64,000 nt of DNA from Dipteris shenzhenensis (lineage: Eukaryota; Polypodiophyta; Polypodiopsida; Gleicheniales). Under the pieces are notes generated by a model, which was not told where the DNA came from, made no database searches, and saw only the letters and a list, made by a program, of their open reading frames with translations. Each line of letters begins with the position of its first letter. Within the stretch, counting starts at the first letter, position 1. Made by a program: the position numbers and the translations under genes. The stretch lies in NCBI GenBank assembly GCA_047967505.1, contig CM106539.1; one strand, given 5' to 3'. Of this stretch, positions 9,286 through 24,200 are shown in pieces.

Positions 9286-12200
9286 CTGAATAATAAACGA
9301 CGACGATGATGAGAAACAACTATGCCAGAAAAATTCATCATTACTCAGCATCTGCTCATTCCAAAAGAAACAAAACCATAAAGAAGGCCAGATGCATTTA
9401 TGAAGCAAGCTTACGACATACAGCAATATCGTTGTCGATTGTTTTGGGTATCCCCGCAACAGCCACCTTCAAGCCTCGCCTTATTACCTCCTACAAGCCA
9501 TTTGTTAGCAAGGTATCAAGAGTACTGTCGCCCAGCCTCAACCAGTAGTTATGTTAGCACACTGTGGATAGTTCCCATACATTTGCAAGTACATGGAATC
9601 CCGTAGACATATTCAAAATCATGAAGAATCAAAGCAATCACCTCATAAATTGCAGCTGCTCCTTTCTGAGTTCCATCACCCCCAATGATGTACACCTGTA
9701 TTGCAAAACCCCGAACAAATCCATTACCTTTTCTCATCTGCTCTAAATTACCTATGGCTAACATGATAAAACGGAAATCCAAGACTGTAGATGCAAACTT
9801 AGTTTTCTTATATTGATTGTGATAGGAATACCCGATTGTTCCCTGCTCCTCCATCCCCGTCTCTCCCCTCCTTGCCCTCCCTGCCTCAACCCCCCACCCT
9901 CGCCGTTTTTCTCCTCCATGCCTCAACTCCCCACCCCCGCCCTGTTCCACCTCCCCACCTGAGCTCCCTCCGCTTGCCATCCTGTTCTCCCTCCTGTGCA
10001 ACTAGCCCCTGCCCTGCTCTCTTCCGCCATGCCACCTCACCTCCCTCAGGCCTTCCTCGACCCTCCCTACCCTACCTGATGCTGCCTCTCAGCCTGTGTT
10101 TGACACAGTGCCGCACTGAGCAGGGGATATGCCATGCTGGCCAGCGATGTTTTCATTCTTACTTCCAGGACTCCCGAACCAAAACCCTTCTCTTTGACTT
10201 TGGGGACCAGACCTATCAGAGACAGAGTGGGCTCAAGTTGAGAGGCTTCGGGTTCTCATGCTTTCACGGATGATTCGCAATAAGCCCTCATACCCACATC
10301 GGGTAGTCCTGCCTGAGTTCAGAGCATCCCCACTACATCTCGACGTGGCGTTTCAGGCTACCACATTACACAATATGGCTCCTACACCACAGACGTAGGC
10401 TTCCTTGGCTGGCCTTGTCCTCATCCATGGCACTGGCGGTAGAGGGCGCCCAAAGGTCAACGTTGGTATGCACACACATGCAGATGGTTTGAGAGCTGTT
10501 GGGGCTACACATAGGCAGGTTACCTCCCTTTCAGTACATCGTCAAGGCCCCCTCCATCCCGCTTACATATCACGAGGTGAACTAGGTCATCCGAGAGGAT
10601 CTCTTACAATTACACACGGATCCACCTCCCCCCCTCCTTGACAATATCAATCGGACAGTTCCGTGTCTCATCACACCGCCTCCGTATTGAGAGTGGTCGA
10701 GTAGAGGGCATACCCAGAGAGGGTCGCATCTGCACTATGGTATTATTGGGAGATCGAGTCAGAGGAGCACTTCTCTTTCAAACGCCCGTGTACTATGAGA
10801 TCATAGGTCGCTATCATTGCCTCTTCAGGGATGATTTCGGACCCCTATCCAGCCTCCTCTTCTAACTAGATCAGAGATGCTTGGCAGCCTTCATTCATGA
10901 GGCTGTCCGACACAGGAAGTCGTTGCTCCGGGAACATAGGCATCAGGGAACACAGCTAGACTCCTCTCAGAGCAGGATCTCTTGAGTTATTCCAGCCAGA
11001 TAGCGCCGACCGCTGACAGGACTTACAAAGACAACAGACGCGAGGACCCAAGCCAGAGATACGATACACTCACCAACGGACTGAGGCATAGATCATATTG
11101 GGGGACCTTCCCTCCATGCTCACTAGACCGAAGACACAACCTACAGGGGTGACAGTGGTGCTTGTTCGCCGTAGGGCCATAGCCAAGAGACCACAGCCGG
11201 CCACGCATGCCAACAGCAGCCAGTGTTCCATCACAGATTTTGATGCCACCACAACAGCCTCACATGGCGACGCGCCCTTCTCAAGATTGACGCCTCACCT
11301 CGAAGAGCTTCTCTTTATGTATTGGTGCTGTTATGATGGTTATGGACTTTCGTTTTTGTACTCATCATGGGTGTTTGATTCCCACTTAGTGGCTCCACCC
11401 CTCATATCATTGTGTCAGGTTTCTTTTAGCCCCATAGACCCTTTGGTCTCCTAAAGTATTTTAATAAACTTATATACCTAGTTGAATCAAGTAACATTCC
11501 CAAACTCATCCTCTAAAAACACAACATAGTGCAGTTTCAATCTCTATGAAACTTTCCTTTCCTTTCCCAAACTGCCTCTCCATCGCAGCTCCCTCCTCTC
11601 TCCATGCCTCTCCATCGCAACCTACGACTATCCATCCATCCAAATCTGCTCCCTGTCCTTCCACGCTGGCCCGTTTGATCTGGAAACTAACCTGTTTTCT
11701 AGGCAATTAGCACTCCCTCATAGTCGGCATCCTCCCTTCTCTGTTTGCCTCTCCATTAATCTGGAAAAGAGCCCGTGCAGTCTCCATCCTCGCTGCTGCA
11801 TCCTCCCTCTTGCTGCATCCCCGGGATGTTGAGCTGATACAGATAGGTGGACACTCTCCCCTCCACTTTATCCTTCTGCCTTGGACCCTACCACATGGCT
11901 CGAGAAAAGAGAGGGTACTGATAATGAGGACGACTCGAGGGTACGAGGCAAATAGCACGGCCACATACCAAGATGGACCTACCTCAGCTCACCCCCCCTA
12001 GAGATTTTCGTAGCCCTAGGGCCCCTCCGATGATTCCCCTGGCTCACCTTAGCCTCCAACTCTGTCCCCTCTCCCTCTCACACAATGTATCCTCTTCCCT
12101 CAAGTCCCATCCCCCAGATACCCATGCCGTACTAGACTCCTCCAGCTCACCCTTTGCCCTCCACCTCCATGCTGCATGCATGTCCACTAGAGCAGCCCTT

Positions 12201-15200
12201 GGCCTCCCCAAATCTCTCACAACAGCTCCTCACAAACATGCACCACATGCGGGATCAAGAGGTGTAGCAGCAAAGATAGATAAATACTCTCAAGAGTGAT
12301 TTCCTTCGATCCAGGCAAAGGCCTCTGATCTATAAAAGGAGGTAGAGGACCTCCAGCAACGGGTATAGTTGACCCCAAGGAGCAGCCCAGTTGTAGAGGA
12401 GCAGATTGCCACAATGCAATTAGCAATTGAGGAGGCCATGTAGGTGAATGTCGAGAAAATGAGAGCCCGCAAAGGCAACCGTTCCAGCCATCTTACTGAG
12501 CAGTAGCTAAGAACCAATAAGGATCTCAACACCAAAGTTCGTGGGATTCCCCGCATCAGCTCGGCCGTCTTAGATGCAACTAGCTTTGTATCTCTTGGGG
12601 GTACCAGTTGAGAGGGCATGGCGTGTAGGACAGGACCTCACCAAAGACTAGACCCTAGTGATACATTTTAGGGACACCCATGCGCACAAGCGACCGTGAA
12701 CAAGCACGTAGCTCTCCGAGATCACCCATACGTCCATAGAATGAGGATCTTACTCCCTTGCAGGTAAAAGAGAGACACGTTCTCTTATAGCAACTAGATG
12801 CCACCCATAAGGACGGGAAGTGAGCAGTTGTACGTTAGGGATGAAACTTGCTTGGCCCTAGATGGGGGCACGTTGAAACACCCACCTAAGAGGCAATGTC
12901 TATGAGACTTAGAGGACCAAGACCCTAAGCTGTACCATTTGGAACTGTAATGGTACCTTATCGTAAGAGCAAAGGAGCTTCTTGGAGCCATACATAGAAC
13001 AAGACATTGTCTTCTACAGAAACTCACAAGAGCTCAGAGCATCGACTACCACAAGTCTATGGATATACACGGAAGTGAGCCCACCATGACAAGACTAGAG
13101 AGACAACCAGACTATTGATATACATGGAAGTTAGACAACCAAATCTACTGATTCTTTAACTTGTCCATCCCACCTAGCCTTTTCATGAGCTCTTGTTGCA
13201 ATTTGTCCTATTCTTTCGCCTTGTGCAAGAGATGCTCTTATAATGTCCCTAGATTTACAATAGCACCTCTTAATGAGGCTAGCCTTCGTGATGAGTTGCA
13301 ACAAGAGCTCATTGAAAGGACCATTTTTATCCACCCGTATCTTTTCATAGAGTATGATTTTACAAAAAAATACAGAAGACTTAACTTTGAATAGCTCCAT
13401 TGCTTAGAAGACACTACTTAACAGGGATGAAAGATGAGGTTTAGGGTAGATCTTGTAGAATCATGCAAATGGACAAATGAAAAGTTAATAATAATCTATC
13501 AAAATATTTCATCATTAAGGTTTCTAGAGGGGATACTAAAGAGGGGAAATCATCCTTGGGTATGGATGCCTACTTTAGTGGCCCTTTTATTGTATCTAAT
13601 TTTTTCAGTCTCATAGACCCTTCGGTCTTTTGAGATGTTAATAAACTCTCTTTTGTTCTTTCTTTCTGTGCTAGTCTAGTTAAGCAATTAAACCATAAAA
13701 GTTCTAAACAAAACAAGCAATAATCAAATGTTCAATCACCTGATTAATGCCTCGATCCTCAATGCTGCTAACAATCTTTGAAGTGTCATGTCCACCACGT
13801 GAAGTTCCAAGGACAGTCCCTCCACGTTTGTGAATGTCATTGACAACTTTTGGATTCAATGGTACTGTGTTCCGGGCATAGAATCCTCTATATCCACCCT
13901 GGACAACCCAATTGGTAACAAATATAAGAAATACATTTTCAAACAGGAATAAAGTATCATCAAATTTGCAAGAACTGAGGCAACACGAACTGGCACAGAA
14001 GTTTAGGTGAGGGTAAAGATAAGCATGAGAAAGGGCTGATCTGAATATTTATAGCCTAGTACTTCAGACATCTATGTATTTTTGCAGACCTTTGGCTGAG
14101 TGGTGTATCCAAACAGTACCAAGACAAGTGGAATCTTCTTGTGACAACCCCTTCCCCACCCCCATTGAAAAAGAAAAAACAAAACAAAATCCAAGTAAAA
14201 GCAAGCTCAGTAGAGCATCTACAGTATGTAAAAGCAGCCCACAACAACATCCTCTTGAAGCATGAGTAGAATACTGCACTGCAAAGAGGGAACTGTAATT
14301 AAGGCATCAACTAATAAGACAAGCCACACTATGCAATCCTTGCTAGATGATTATAAACTTCATTCACAAAATTTCCCTTGCAAAAACACTGCTGAAGTCA
14401 TATTGCAAAGTAATTCTATTTGTATATCACCTTTAAAAGAATCAAGTTGAACCAGAAGCTAAGTATTTCAGGACCCTTTGATTAGACTGAACAAGGAGTC
14501 TATGAAAGAACGGGCTAAGGAAGCTCCATAAACTAATAAACCCTTTGCCCTAATGAGTGAGACAAATAACTATGCAACTGGAATAACCCATCATTGTACA
14601 GCCAAAGACATCTCCATATCCCAGAAATAACAATGTCTGCACCAAACCAAGGCCATATGTACAATGTGCATGCAACAAAGGAGAAAGGGCATAAAATCGC
14701 AAAGATATTCACTATGCCTCTTACCTATACCCTAAATAAGCTAGCATTTTAGTAGAATATTTTGAAAGAAATGCCAATTGTCACCATATGATTAAACACG
14801 ACATTTAACCCCTTCAAAAGACATCCAAAATCCTATTTTATAATCCATAATTGTATACTTGGCTTAAGCACGCTTTCAAATCTTTTCTAATATTGGTGCA
14901 TATAAGATCAGATTTCATGATTGCTCGCAATGAGCTGATTCAAGGGGATCGTACAGGCAAGAAGCATATCCCACACTTCCCATGCCTTTTCTAATTCATT
15001 TTCAAAAAACTTTTTCAAGTAGAGGAAATGCTTCCCAAGACTCAAGAATTTTGCCACTTTCCACCAGAATCTGTTTTACTGGCCAAAGAAAGACTCACCT
15101 CTACAGGATTTACTCCCCATTTTGTCTTCATTATTTTTACTTTATCTTCCAGAGTATGAAGTTCCACATTGGTTACAAACAATGCCTCATCCTTTTCTAG

Positions 15201-18200
15201 CTCCGGCTGGTTGGTTCTTCTTAGCGAGATTCTTTAGCAGTTCCCATTAAATGATTCTCATGATCTAGCTCGTCAGAACTTGGTCTACTCAATTCTCTAG
15301 GATGCAAGGCATCCAGATCTCACTAACCTTGTCAAAAGCTTGTTGAGCTGAGCATTGAAGCTCTCATAAAACTAGTCATGATACTGTAACACTCAGACAA
15401 GGTTTTCACTCTTCTGTCAAAAGATTTTGGTGTATACTTTTCTTTCACAAGTCACAAGAAATCAAACTTTTTAATCTCTTAGGGACATCAAAGCAAGTTA
15501 TACAGCCTGCCTGTTTTCCTTCAATAAGAAAATTTAAATTCTAGTCATTATTGGCAAAATTCAGAAGAAAAGCAGTTGGAGCTGAGGTAATGTATCTTAA
15601 TTTCACTCTTCTGTCAAAAGATTTTGGTGTATACTTTTCTTTCACAAGAAATCAAACTTTTTAATCTCTTATGGACATCAAAGCAAGTTATAAAGACTGC
15701 CTGTTTATTGCCAAAAATCAGAAGAAATGCAGTTGGAGTTGAGCTAATGTATCTTAATCTTGCTCTTTCTTGATCAAGAATGCAACTGTGAAGTCTTTCT
15801 TAATCTTCTACAATTATTGATGAAGAATGCAACCGTGAAGTCTTTCTTAGCAAATGTCAATATAGCCATGCTCCAAGTACACCTCGGAAGTTATCTGAAT
15901 TTTGTTGCATATAGAAGCTCATGAAGCTGATTTTCTGCAAACTGCCACTAAAAACAAGATTTCTATCCATTTTCATGAGTTTTGAATTTCAAAGGAAAAG
16001 AATGGCATTCCGTTATCTGAAATTCTATCATCATTTCCACCAAGCAAGTTGCAAGTTTTGCTGGCTGCTGTTTGTGAGCATATGTTAGACATATACATAT
16101 ATATGCATACACATACATACATATATAGATATACATATGCATGCATGCATGTCTATATGCATGTATGTATGTATGTTTGTGCATACATACATACATATAG
16201 ATAAATAGATACACACAAATCCCCCCTAGACATACGCATACATGTGTGACTATGCTTGCGCTCGCCACATGTACAAGGCATAGCTTTTGCCAATTATGCA
16301 CAGTGCACACCAGCGCATTTACTGTAAATAAAGGTCGACTCTTGCAAATACAAGCTGTACAAGCCTGCAACTTTCACATGCTGAGATTTCTACGTATTTT
16401 TCTGAAAGTTCTGCTACAAAACTCTAGAAGAAATATCTGCAAACTGCAAGTTGCCTCTCCAAGAGCTTGAATTCCTGGATTTGACCACCCATGTTTAATT
16501 GAACCAGCAGTAATTGCTGCAATTTTCCAAAATTGAATAGCCTGCGTGCATTTAAAATCTTCCAATTACTGCCAAATGCTGAATTTTACCATGCATGCAA
16601 AATCTATGTGCATTTTTGGCACATTTTTGCCTCAAAATGCAAATTGCAGCTCTGGATTCTCACACATGTAGTAATTGAATGTCCAGGCTGGAAAAAGTAA
16701 TGAAATTGATGTGACATGTCATGCTTACACGCATTCCAATGCACCAACAGATGATGCAAATCTTCTCCTCAAGCAAGCTGTAATGGCTACAATCCATTCC
16801 AGGAGGACTGCAAAATTGTCCTCCATCAACTCCGATACCATGTAGGAGTGAAGGGGAAGCACATCGATAAAAAGATGAGGACTGGCAAACCAAAAAAAAA
16901 AAACCATAGGCCCATTGTTCAGTAAACTGCCGTCATGTACCTAGAACACAAACAAAATGATTGTAAAAGCTTCACATACAATACAATTGCTGGTTACAGG
17001 TGGGGGGGTGTTAAATTACACGGCGTAGCGGAACAAAAACTGAACAAAGAATAGAGAGTGCACAGCAAACTGGAGAGGAACAAAATTTTCCTTCAATACT
17101 AATGTAGTACAGATGATGGCTCTGTTCACCCATGCGCTCCCACAGTGGAGCTTAGATGGCGATCTAGACAGATACTAGGTGAAGAGCTACTAGCTGGAAG
17201 ATCTGATCTGATCTAAACTGATCTGATACAATGGACTGGGGAGGTCGTCTCTTTATAGCTATGAGGGCGGTAGTCGGATCAACGTAGTCGGTGGAACCAA
17301 CTAGTCATCCATGAAATGCCTTTCTCTGTTGCTTGCCCATCATGCAAGCTTCACACGGTTCTTTGATTTCTGCTACTGCAAGTAAGTGAGCAACCATACC
17401 TTGCTTCTGCATCTCCTTCAGCACTGCAAATCCGATGTGGCCGAATCTTTCGTGCCAAAGTCTGCTTGTGCCCACTCCAACGGTGGCTGTAAGAGCACTT
17501 AGCTCATACAGGTTGTTCCTCCTTACTTCTATGCCAACAAGATTGCCAGCACTATCCAGAATTTTCGCTCCTATCTTGTTGAACCTCACCTCATGGTCAA
17601 GGTCAGTTATGAAAGCAACTGATAGAAAATTTCTCTTGATTTGTGGAACATACAGCACATTAGATAGTTTCTTAACATCTCCATTTACAGAAACAAATGA
17701 AACCGTACCTGTACCCTCAACAAGGCATTTTGCGTTATTTCCAACCGTCACGGTGATGGGTTGTGAGCCACCACTATCCAACACCCATGAATCAGTGGTT
17801 GACGCTTCCTGAACTGAGGAACACTCTTCCTCAATGGCCAGAAATAGATCCAACTCTGCTTCCGCTGTGTTAGCCTTGAGAATCTTGTGAATGAGCATAA
17901 AATGAGAATATCAATGGAATGTCAACCATGTCTTTCAATTCAATGTGAACATTTCCCCTTATTTGTCTTCTTCAAGGTACTATTCTTTTCGTCTGCTTTC
18001 TTGACCCGGCAATCTGCAATCACATGGCCCTTCTTCTTGCAGTAGAAGCATTCTCCCTGAAACTTCTTCTTGCTGCCTTTCTTCTTTTTGTCACCACTAG
18101 TAGAGGACTCACCTTTGGTGGAAGAGCCACCTTTGCCTTTCACAGTGGCAAAGAACGTAGCATCCCCATTGCCGCCTCCATCTCGAGCTTTAAGCCTCAA

Positions 18201-21200
18201 TTTCTCCTCCGTCAGTAAAGCACAGAACTCCTCAAATGACAATGGTTGGGGTCTCACCTGAGTGTTAAGCGATGTTACCAATCCATCAAACCTTGGTGGA
18301 CATATCCGTAGACATCGCTGAGCTAGCTTTTCGCTAGTCTTTTGTATCTCAGCACCAGCCATCTGGTCACGCAGATTTTTTATTCGAGTTATGAACGCCT
18401 CTGCTGTCTCTTCTTCATTAAACTTCTCAGTTGCAAGCTGATTCTCCAGGTTCTGGATCCTTGTCTGATTCCGCGTCTCATACTGACTCTTTAATATGTT
18501 CCAGACCACAGTTGCGTTAGATGTATGCTGAATCAAGGTCAAAACACTATCAGTAGTACTTGTAACCAGGGCACACAGAGCATCTGCGTTCCTACGTTTC
18601 CAAGCTCGTAGAAGGTCAACATTAGGAGGTATCATACTCCTCGAATTTGCTAGATCGGAAGCTCCTTGTGGTTCTGGGTCAATTCCCAGTACTGTCTCCA
18701 GAAGCTCATATGAATCCAAAATAGCAGTAATTTTAAACTTCCACAGTGTAGTTCGTACCATCTAGCTTGCCTTCAGTGAAGGCTAGTGGACGAATCCTCA
18801 ACGCCTGGATTGTTGGTGCAACAACAGCTACTAAACTCGAGCCACTTCCTATTGAGCCGCTTCCTGTTGCCATCACTCCGTATGCTGCTGAAACCCTCGT
18901 CTCTCTTCTATTCTTCGATCCTTAGAGCCGCCTAGGCTCTGATACCATGTTAAATTACATGACGCAGTGGAACAGAAACTGAACAAAGAATAGAGAGTGC
19001 ACACCAAACTGGGGAGGAACAAAATTTTCCTTCAATAATGATGTAATACAAATGATGGCTCCGTCCACCCGTGCGCTCCCACAATGGAGCTTAGATGAAC
19101 CTCATCTAACATGCAAGTCAAGATCCATCCAGTGTCCCGGGCTCACACATGGCTTCTCCTCATATGGGGGCCTTACAACTTGAGCACCTTGGCCCACTGG
19201 TGGTTACCAGGAGGGTGGGGCATTGAGCATATCTAACAGGGGGGGTTTTGGGCACAAGGCACTATGAACGCAGAAACATAGTTTTCCAATCTTTGATAGT
19301 CCAATTTGTGATGTGATATAATCTAGGTCTCTCCTTATATTTAACCCAAAAAATCTAGAGTCAAGCATGAAGAACAATGGCGAATAGTAGGAGAGATCCA
19401 ATGAGAGAGTAAAATTAGACAAGGAGTAAGAAAAACAATCCCTCGTGTTACAAATTGCAAATCTCAAACAAAGTTTTACATGGCATATCAATTTCAAAAA
19501 ACACCAACCATAGTACAAACTTTCTTGAAAGAACACATTTGCACACCTATTAGATGGAGCAAGAATTCACCTCAATACCAATAATATCCTGTACTCCATA
19601 TTGAACCCATAATCCACACACTATTTCACGAATGACGGTGTTCAACCCGGGGCAAAGTCCTCCACAAGTAACAATGCAGGCCCGAACCTCCTCAGGAGTA
19701 AAATAAACCTGTCGTGCATACACAACCACATTAATGTCTGCTTCTTGCCCTATATGTGGAGAAAACATCATGCGCTAGAAAAATAGTTATTCATCGTTTC
19801 CGTGCCTCAGTTTCAAGTAAACCCTTAGATCAACACTTCAAATCTATCAATTTTCAAAATTGCATGAAGGATGACAAGTAAATGCAAAGAGTGATTTTAA
19901 ATAAAAAATTTCACACGAACCTTTGCCCTAGGCCCAGCTCGGCGAAAATGAGTCCCATCTCCTGGAGTATGTAGTTTCACAACCACCTTAAGTACAGAAC
20001 ACAACATTTCAAGATTCAATTCAGTGAAGACATATAATGTTAATTCAAGATGTTAAAGTCTGAAAATGTAAGGGGTCCTAAAGAATATCTCACGTTTCGT
20101 GTAACAACATCCTCAGGATCCACAAAATATTGCCTGCAAGACACATGAGAAATTGATTCTTAAAATTTATAGCTTGAAGGAGGCCATTAAAATAGCATGC
20201 AGAAAATAAATTGAGACTGGAAAGATTCCTCACTTTCCACTTGAATATGCAGGATTTGTAGTGAGAGGACTAGGGTATGTCTGCAACAAAAGAGATACTA
20301 TCAGCAACAATCTCACTTTATAGACTTGGCTACCTCTAATGCAATCTTTGAAGATTCATGCATTGAGGGGTAATGGGAAAGAATGGAAACTTTAAAGAAA
20401 TACATAAAAATCAAAGAACAATTATCAATGTGTGTTAGGTTTGCAACGCTTTGTAGCACCATATTCTGGTCCATGCACAGTGTATCTATATGTCATTTCT
20501 ATCTATAGCACGCACCATTAAGTTTATGATGCAACAGATGTTGCCAACTCAGCATGCCAATGTCATATCACCATGATTATTCTAATATTTGAAGACATCA
20601 TAGAATCTTCCAATACAATACCTCTAGGAATTGTAGTTAGACACCTCACTATACATTGTTTCTTGCCAGGGTCCAGATCCATCTCGTGGCTCAGCAAGAA
20701 GTAGCCAACAGTTGCTGTTTCTCAGACAGAATCTAAATACAAAGCAGTATGCACATATGACTCAAATCAATTCACGAGGACATGTACAGCCTTTAGAAGG
20801 ACAACATAAGTGATCCAAATTGACACCAAAGTTGCATTGAGATTGCCAAGAGCCCAGTATTTCATGCTTGGACTAAGCACGTCAAGTTTCAATATCACTT
20901 TATCAGGTTTAAAGGAGGAATGCATATTTAGAGTAGCAATTGTAATAGGTATTCACTTTTTCCATGGACACATTATTCCATCTATTTCATTTTCAGCTGA
21001 TTTATTTATTACATATTTTGTGCACACATCTATTGCTCACTCGTGTGGGTGTTTGTGTGAACTCCCTGTACAAGATTTCACACGCACATAGACCTCTTCT
21101 TTGAGATATCCATTCAAAAAGGCAGTCTTAACATCCATCTGATAGACTGACCAACCATAACTTGCAGCAAGAGAAACGACACAACGAATGGTAGTCATTT

Positions 21201-24200
21201 TGGTTACCGAAGCAAAAGTCTCCTCATAGCCAATTCCCTCTTCTTGAGCATACCCCTTGGCAACAAGAGGGGCCTTGTATTTTTACACAGTACGATCGGA
21301 ATGATACTTGACCTTATAGATCCATTTGATGCCCACAATATTTTTACCAATGGGTGCATCAACCAAATCCCATGTGGCATTCTTTTCAATGGATCTAATT
21401 ACAGATTCCATGGCCTTCCGCCATGAAGGATGTCCCTCAAACCTTTGAGGCTCAATTTCAGCTTCCATAACGGAGGTCATCAATGCAAAATTGACCTGTC
21501 CATGGGTACTTTTTGTGCTTTCCCTGATTCCCCCCAAAGTAGGCTGATCCTTTGCATCCTGAATGATCAACCTTGCCCATTTTGAAATGAATTTCTCAGC
21601 TGTACCACTGGCTGTACCACTTGGAGTTGTATCCTGACCACTTCTTGATCACTTTCTCCATTTGTTCCTTCATGTGATATCAGAGCTTCTCTCACTAGTA
21701 CCCGGTTCCTGCCTTGCTTTCTGTTACCCAGCAAGTTCACCAGTGTCTTCGTCTATTGCTCCTGTCACATCAGCCTTCTCGTGGACTTTAAAACACCTTG
21801 GTGGGAGCACTTTCGTGGGCTCTTTGAGTCGTCGTACAGCTCGTGCTCCACCCGCTCCCGCTCCAGCCCGTACATTAGCCGTACAGCTTTTCTTTGGCGT
21901 ACAAGTTTTCTTTGGCGTACAGTTTTCTTTGGCATACAGCTTTCTTTGGCGTACAGGTGCATTTTGTTGGTTGATTGCAGGGCAGTCAGTTCCACTTTGC
22001 AGTGGTTGATGCCATAAGTGCAGTGATTGCACAGAGTTCTACACTTTCAGCCTGGACTTTGGTTTAGTTTTGGCATCCATTTGCAGCTATCCGTGGTTCT
22101 ACATTCTTCCTGCATTCCCCAAGATATTTTCCCATACTTCTATTATCATAATTCCTCCTATTTATTAAAAGTTTCTTAGATTCTCCTAGGATTCTCTATT
22201 GGTTTTGTGCAAAGTTATAGAATACATTTGCATTTAAATGAGGCATTAATGCAATACAAAAATATGTCAATTGCTTTGAAGACTCACACATACCAGCACT
22301 ACTCATCTCCCTCTGTTGTAAGTTGCATTAATGATGAGATAGCCCTCCATAGCTGTGTCTGTCGGCCTACATCAGTCCAGCTGTGTTGCCTAACTCAGTT
22401 CAAATAGGTGATGATCTGGAATGTCTTGCAGCAAACTTTACCAAGACAATGTCGTGTTAAGTGCATCTCATGCGAGATATCATCGTGACCTATAGCCTCT
22501 CAAAACCGGCCCACTAACCTCTTTGTGGTCTACTACCCAAAATACACACACACACACACACACTTTTTTTCTTTTTGGGTCACACACACACACAAACACA
22601 CAAATGAATCAAGAACAAGCCCAAACTCATCCTTAAAACCACAACACATAATGCACTTTCAAGATCATGATCATCCTTTCATGAGGTTGAAAACCAAAAC
22701 TCCATCACACAGAACAGGGACGAGCTACTACGACATCCCCACCCACATCATCAATACCCAAAGGTGGGTGTAGAGCATAGTATAAACATATGCTCTCACA
22801 CATACAAATCCACACACACACAGATACTTGAGCATCCATTTATACAAAGGCCTGCATACTGAGTTTCTGTCAGCACTCTAGAGGTGAAGGGCAGACTCAA
22901 CCATGACAAACGCTAGCACTACAGGAAAAGGCTAATCAAAAGAAGATTATGCAATTTCATTTTAGTCCCTCCCACCTGTTATTAGACAACTGATAGGGCA
23001 ATGCACCACTTAAGATATAATTTATTGCAATATCAACAAGCCACAACATGGACGAAAGTATGTCCGCTAATATGGCAAGAATACCACTTACAATAGTAAG
23101 AATTTATCGCAATCTCAGCAAGCCGCAACATGAACAAAAACTTCACAAGGTGAAATTTGCATGTCCGCTAATATGACTACATATCGGATGGCTGGTCGCA
23201 GTAAAGAGTGACTTTGTGTTCATCTATTGGAACACTATCTTTCGGTTGCACCTTCTAACCCACATGCGGTTTCAATAGAGAGACATGAAACACTTTATGA
23301 GTTTTTTAAGTGGGTGGCACCTTCAACCAATATGCTTCTTCCCCAACTCGAATTTGTAGGGCTATGGGTTAGCTTGGTATTGTTGTTGACCTTCAAGGAC
23401 GCCCATACGTTTTTGTAGAGTGATCATAATTGCATGAAATCCCCTTCTTCAAATATCAAATTCATCATGTGCTCATTTGCATACCACTTTTGCTTGGCTT
23501 GAGCATCCCAGACATTGTTTTTGACCAACTGCAAATAGGCATCCATCCTTTTCCAGATCGTCTCTTGCTTGCTGATTTTCCACAGCCATTATGAATGCTT
23601 TGTGCTATTATAATAAAATTTGGCAGCTTCAATTCATTTTGAGTGCCATGGCAAAAGCGCCTCAAATACTATTCCACCCTATTTGCTCACCCTGTCAAAA
23701 AGACCATCAGTCTCAAGATGATATGCTGTATGGGACTGACAATGCTATAACTAATTTCTGGCAAAAATGACCCATAAACTTCACATCTCAGTCTCTAACA
23801 CCCTCCTGAGAAAACCCATGGTGGACAAAATGATGCGACTCACGTGGGCATGATAGATGCCCATGTATGGCTGCTCATGAATCGAAACCCACATGAGAAC
23901 AATAATATTTGGAACTTCACTGCATTTTTAATGCCATGGCAAAAGCGCCTCAAATACTATTCCGCCCTATTTGCTCACCCTGTCAAAAAGACAATTGGTC
24001 TCAAGATGATATGCATGTATGGCTGCTCATGAATCGAAACCCACATGAGAATGACTACAGCTGATAAGTCAATGAGGCTGTACAGCATAACAAGTTGACT
24101 TTGACCACATCTCAGGAGGCAGTCAATGTTTGCAGAGCAAACTTACAGGCCACGTATGGTGTAAAGATGGCATACAGCAAGAGTTCTATGGCAAAGCTTG

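Larger units (their letters stand above)
17009..19097 (-). mobile_element. Gag-only Copia-type LTR element in PFK intron 5
   Basis: The element lies in the same orientation as PFK. Its 3' LTR is 17,009-17,307 and its 5' LTR is 18,948 to about 19,097 (truncated); the two share about 145 bases with few mismatches. A primer-binding site lies next to the 5' LTR. Internally there is an intact gag frame and a protease/GAG-pre-integrase piece that stops right at the 3' LTR. Integrase core, reverse transcriptase and RNase H are absent, so the copy is non-autonomous. The right side beyond 19,097 no longer matches the LTR. Confidence 0.88.
21661..23229. other. PFK intron 1, middle part
   Basis: Apart from the minisatellite (21,881-21,957) and CA runs (22,541-22,600) I see no gene or element here. 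Confidence 0.5.
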
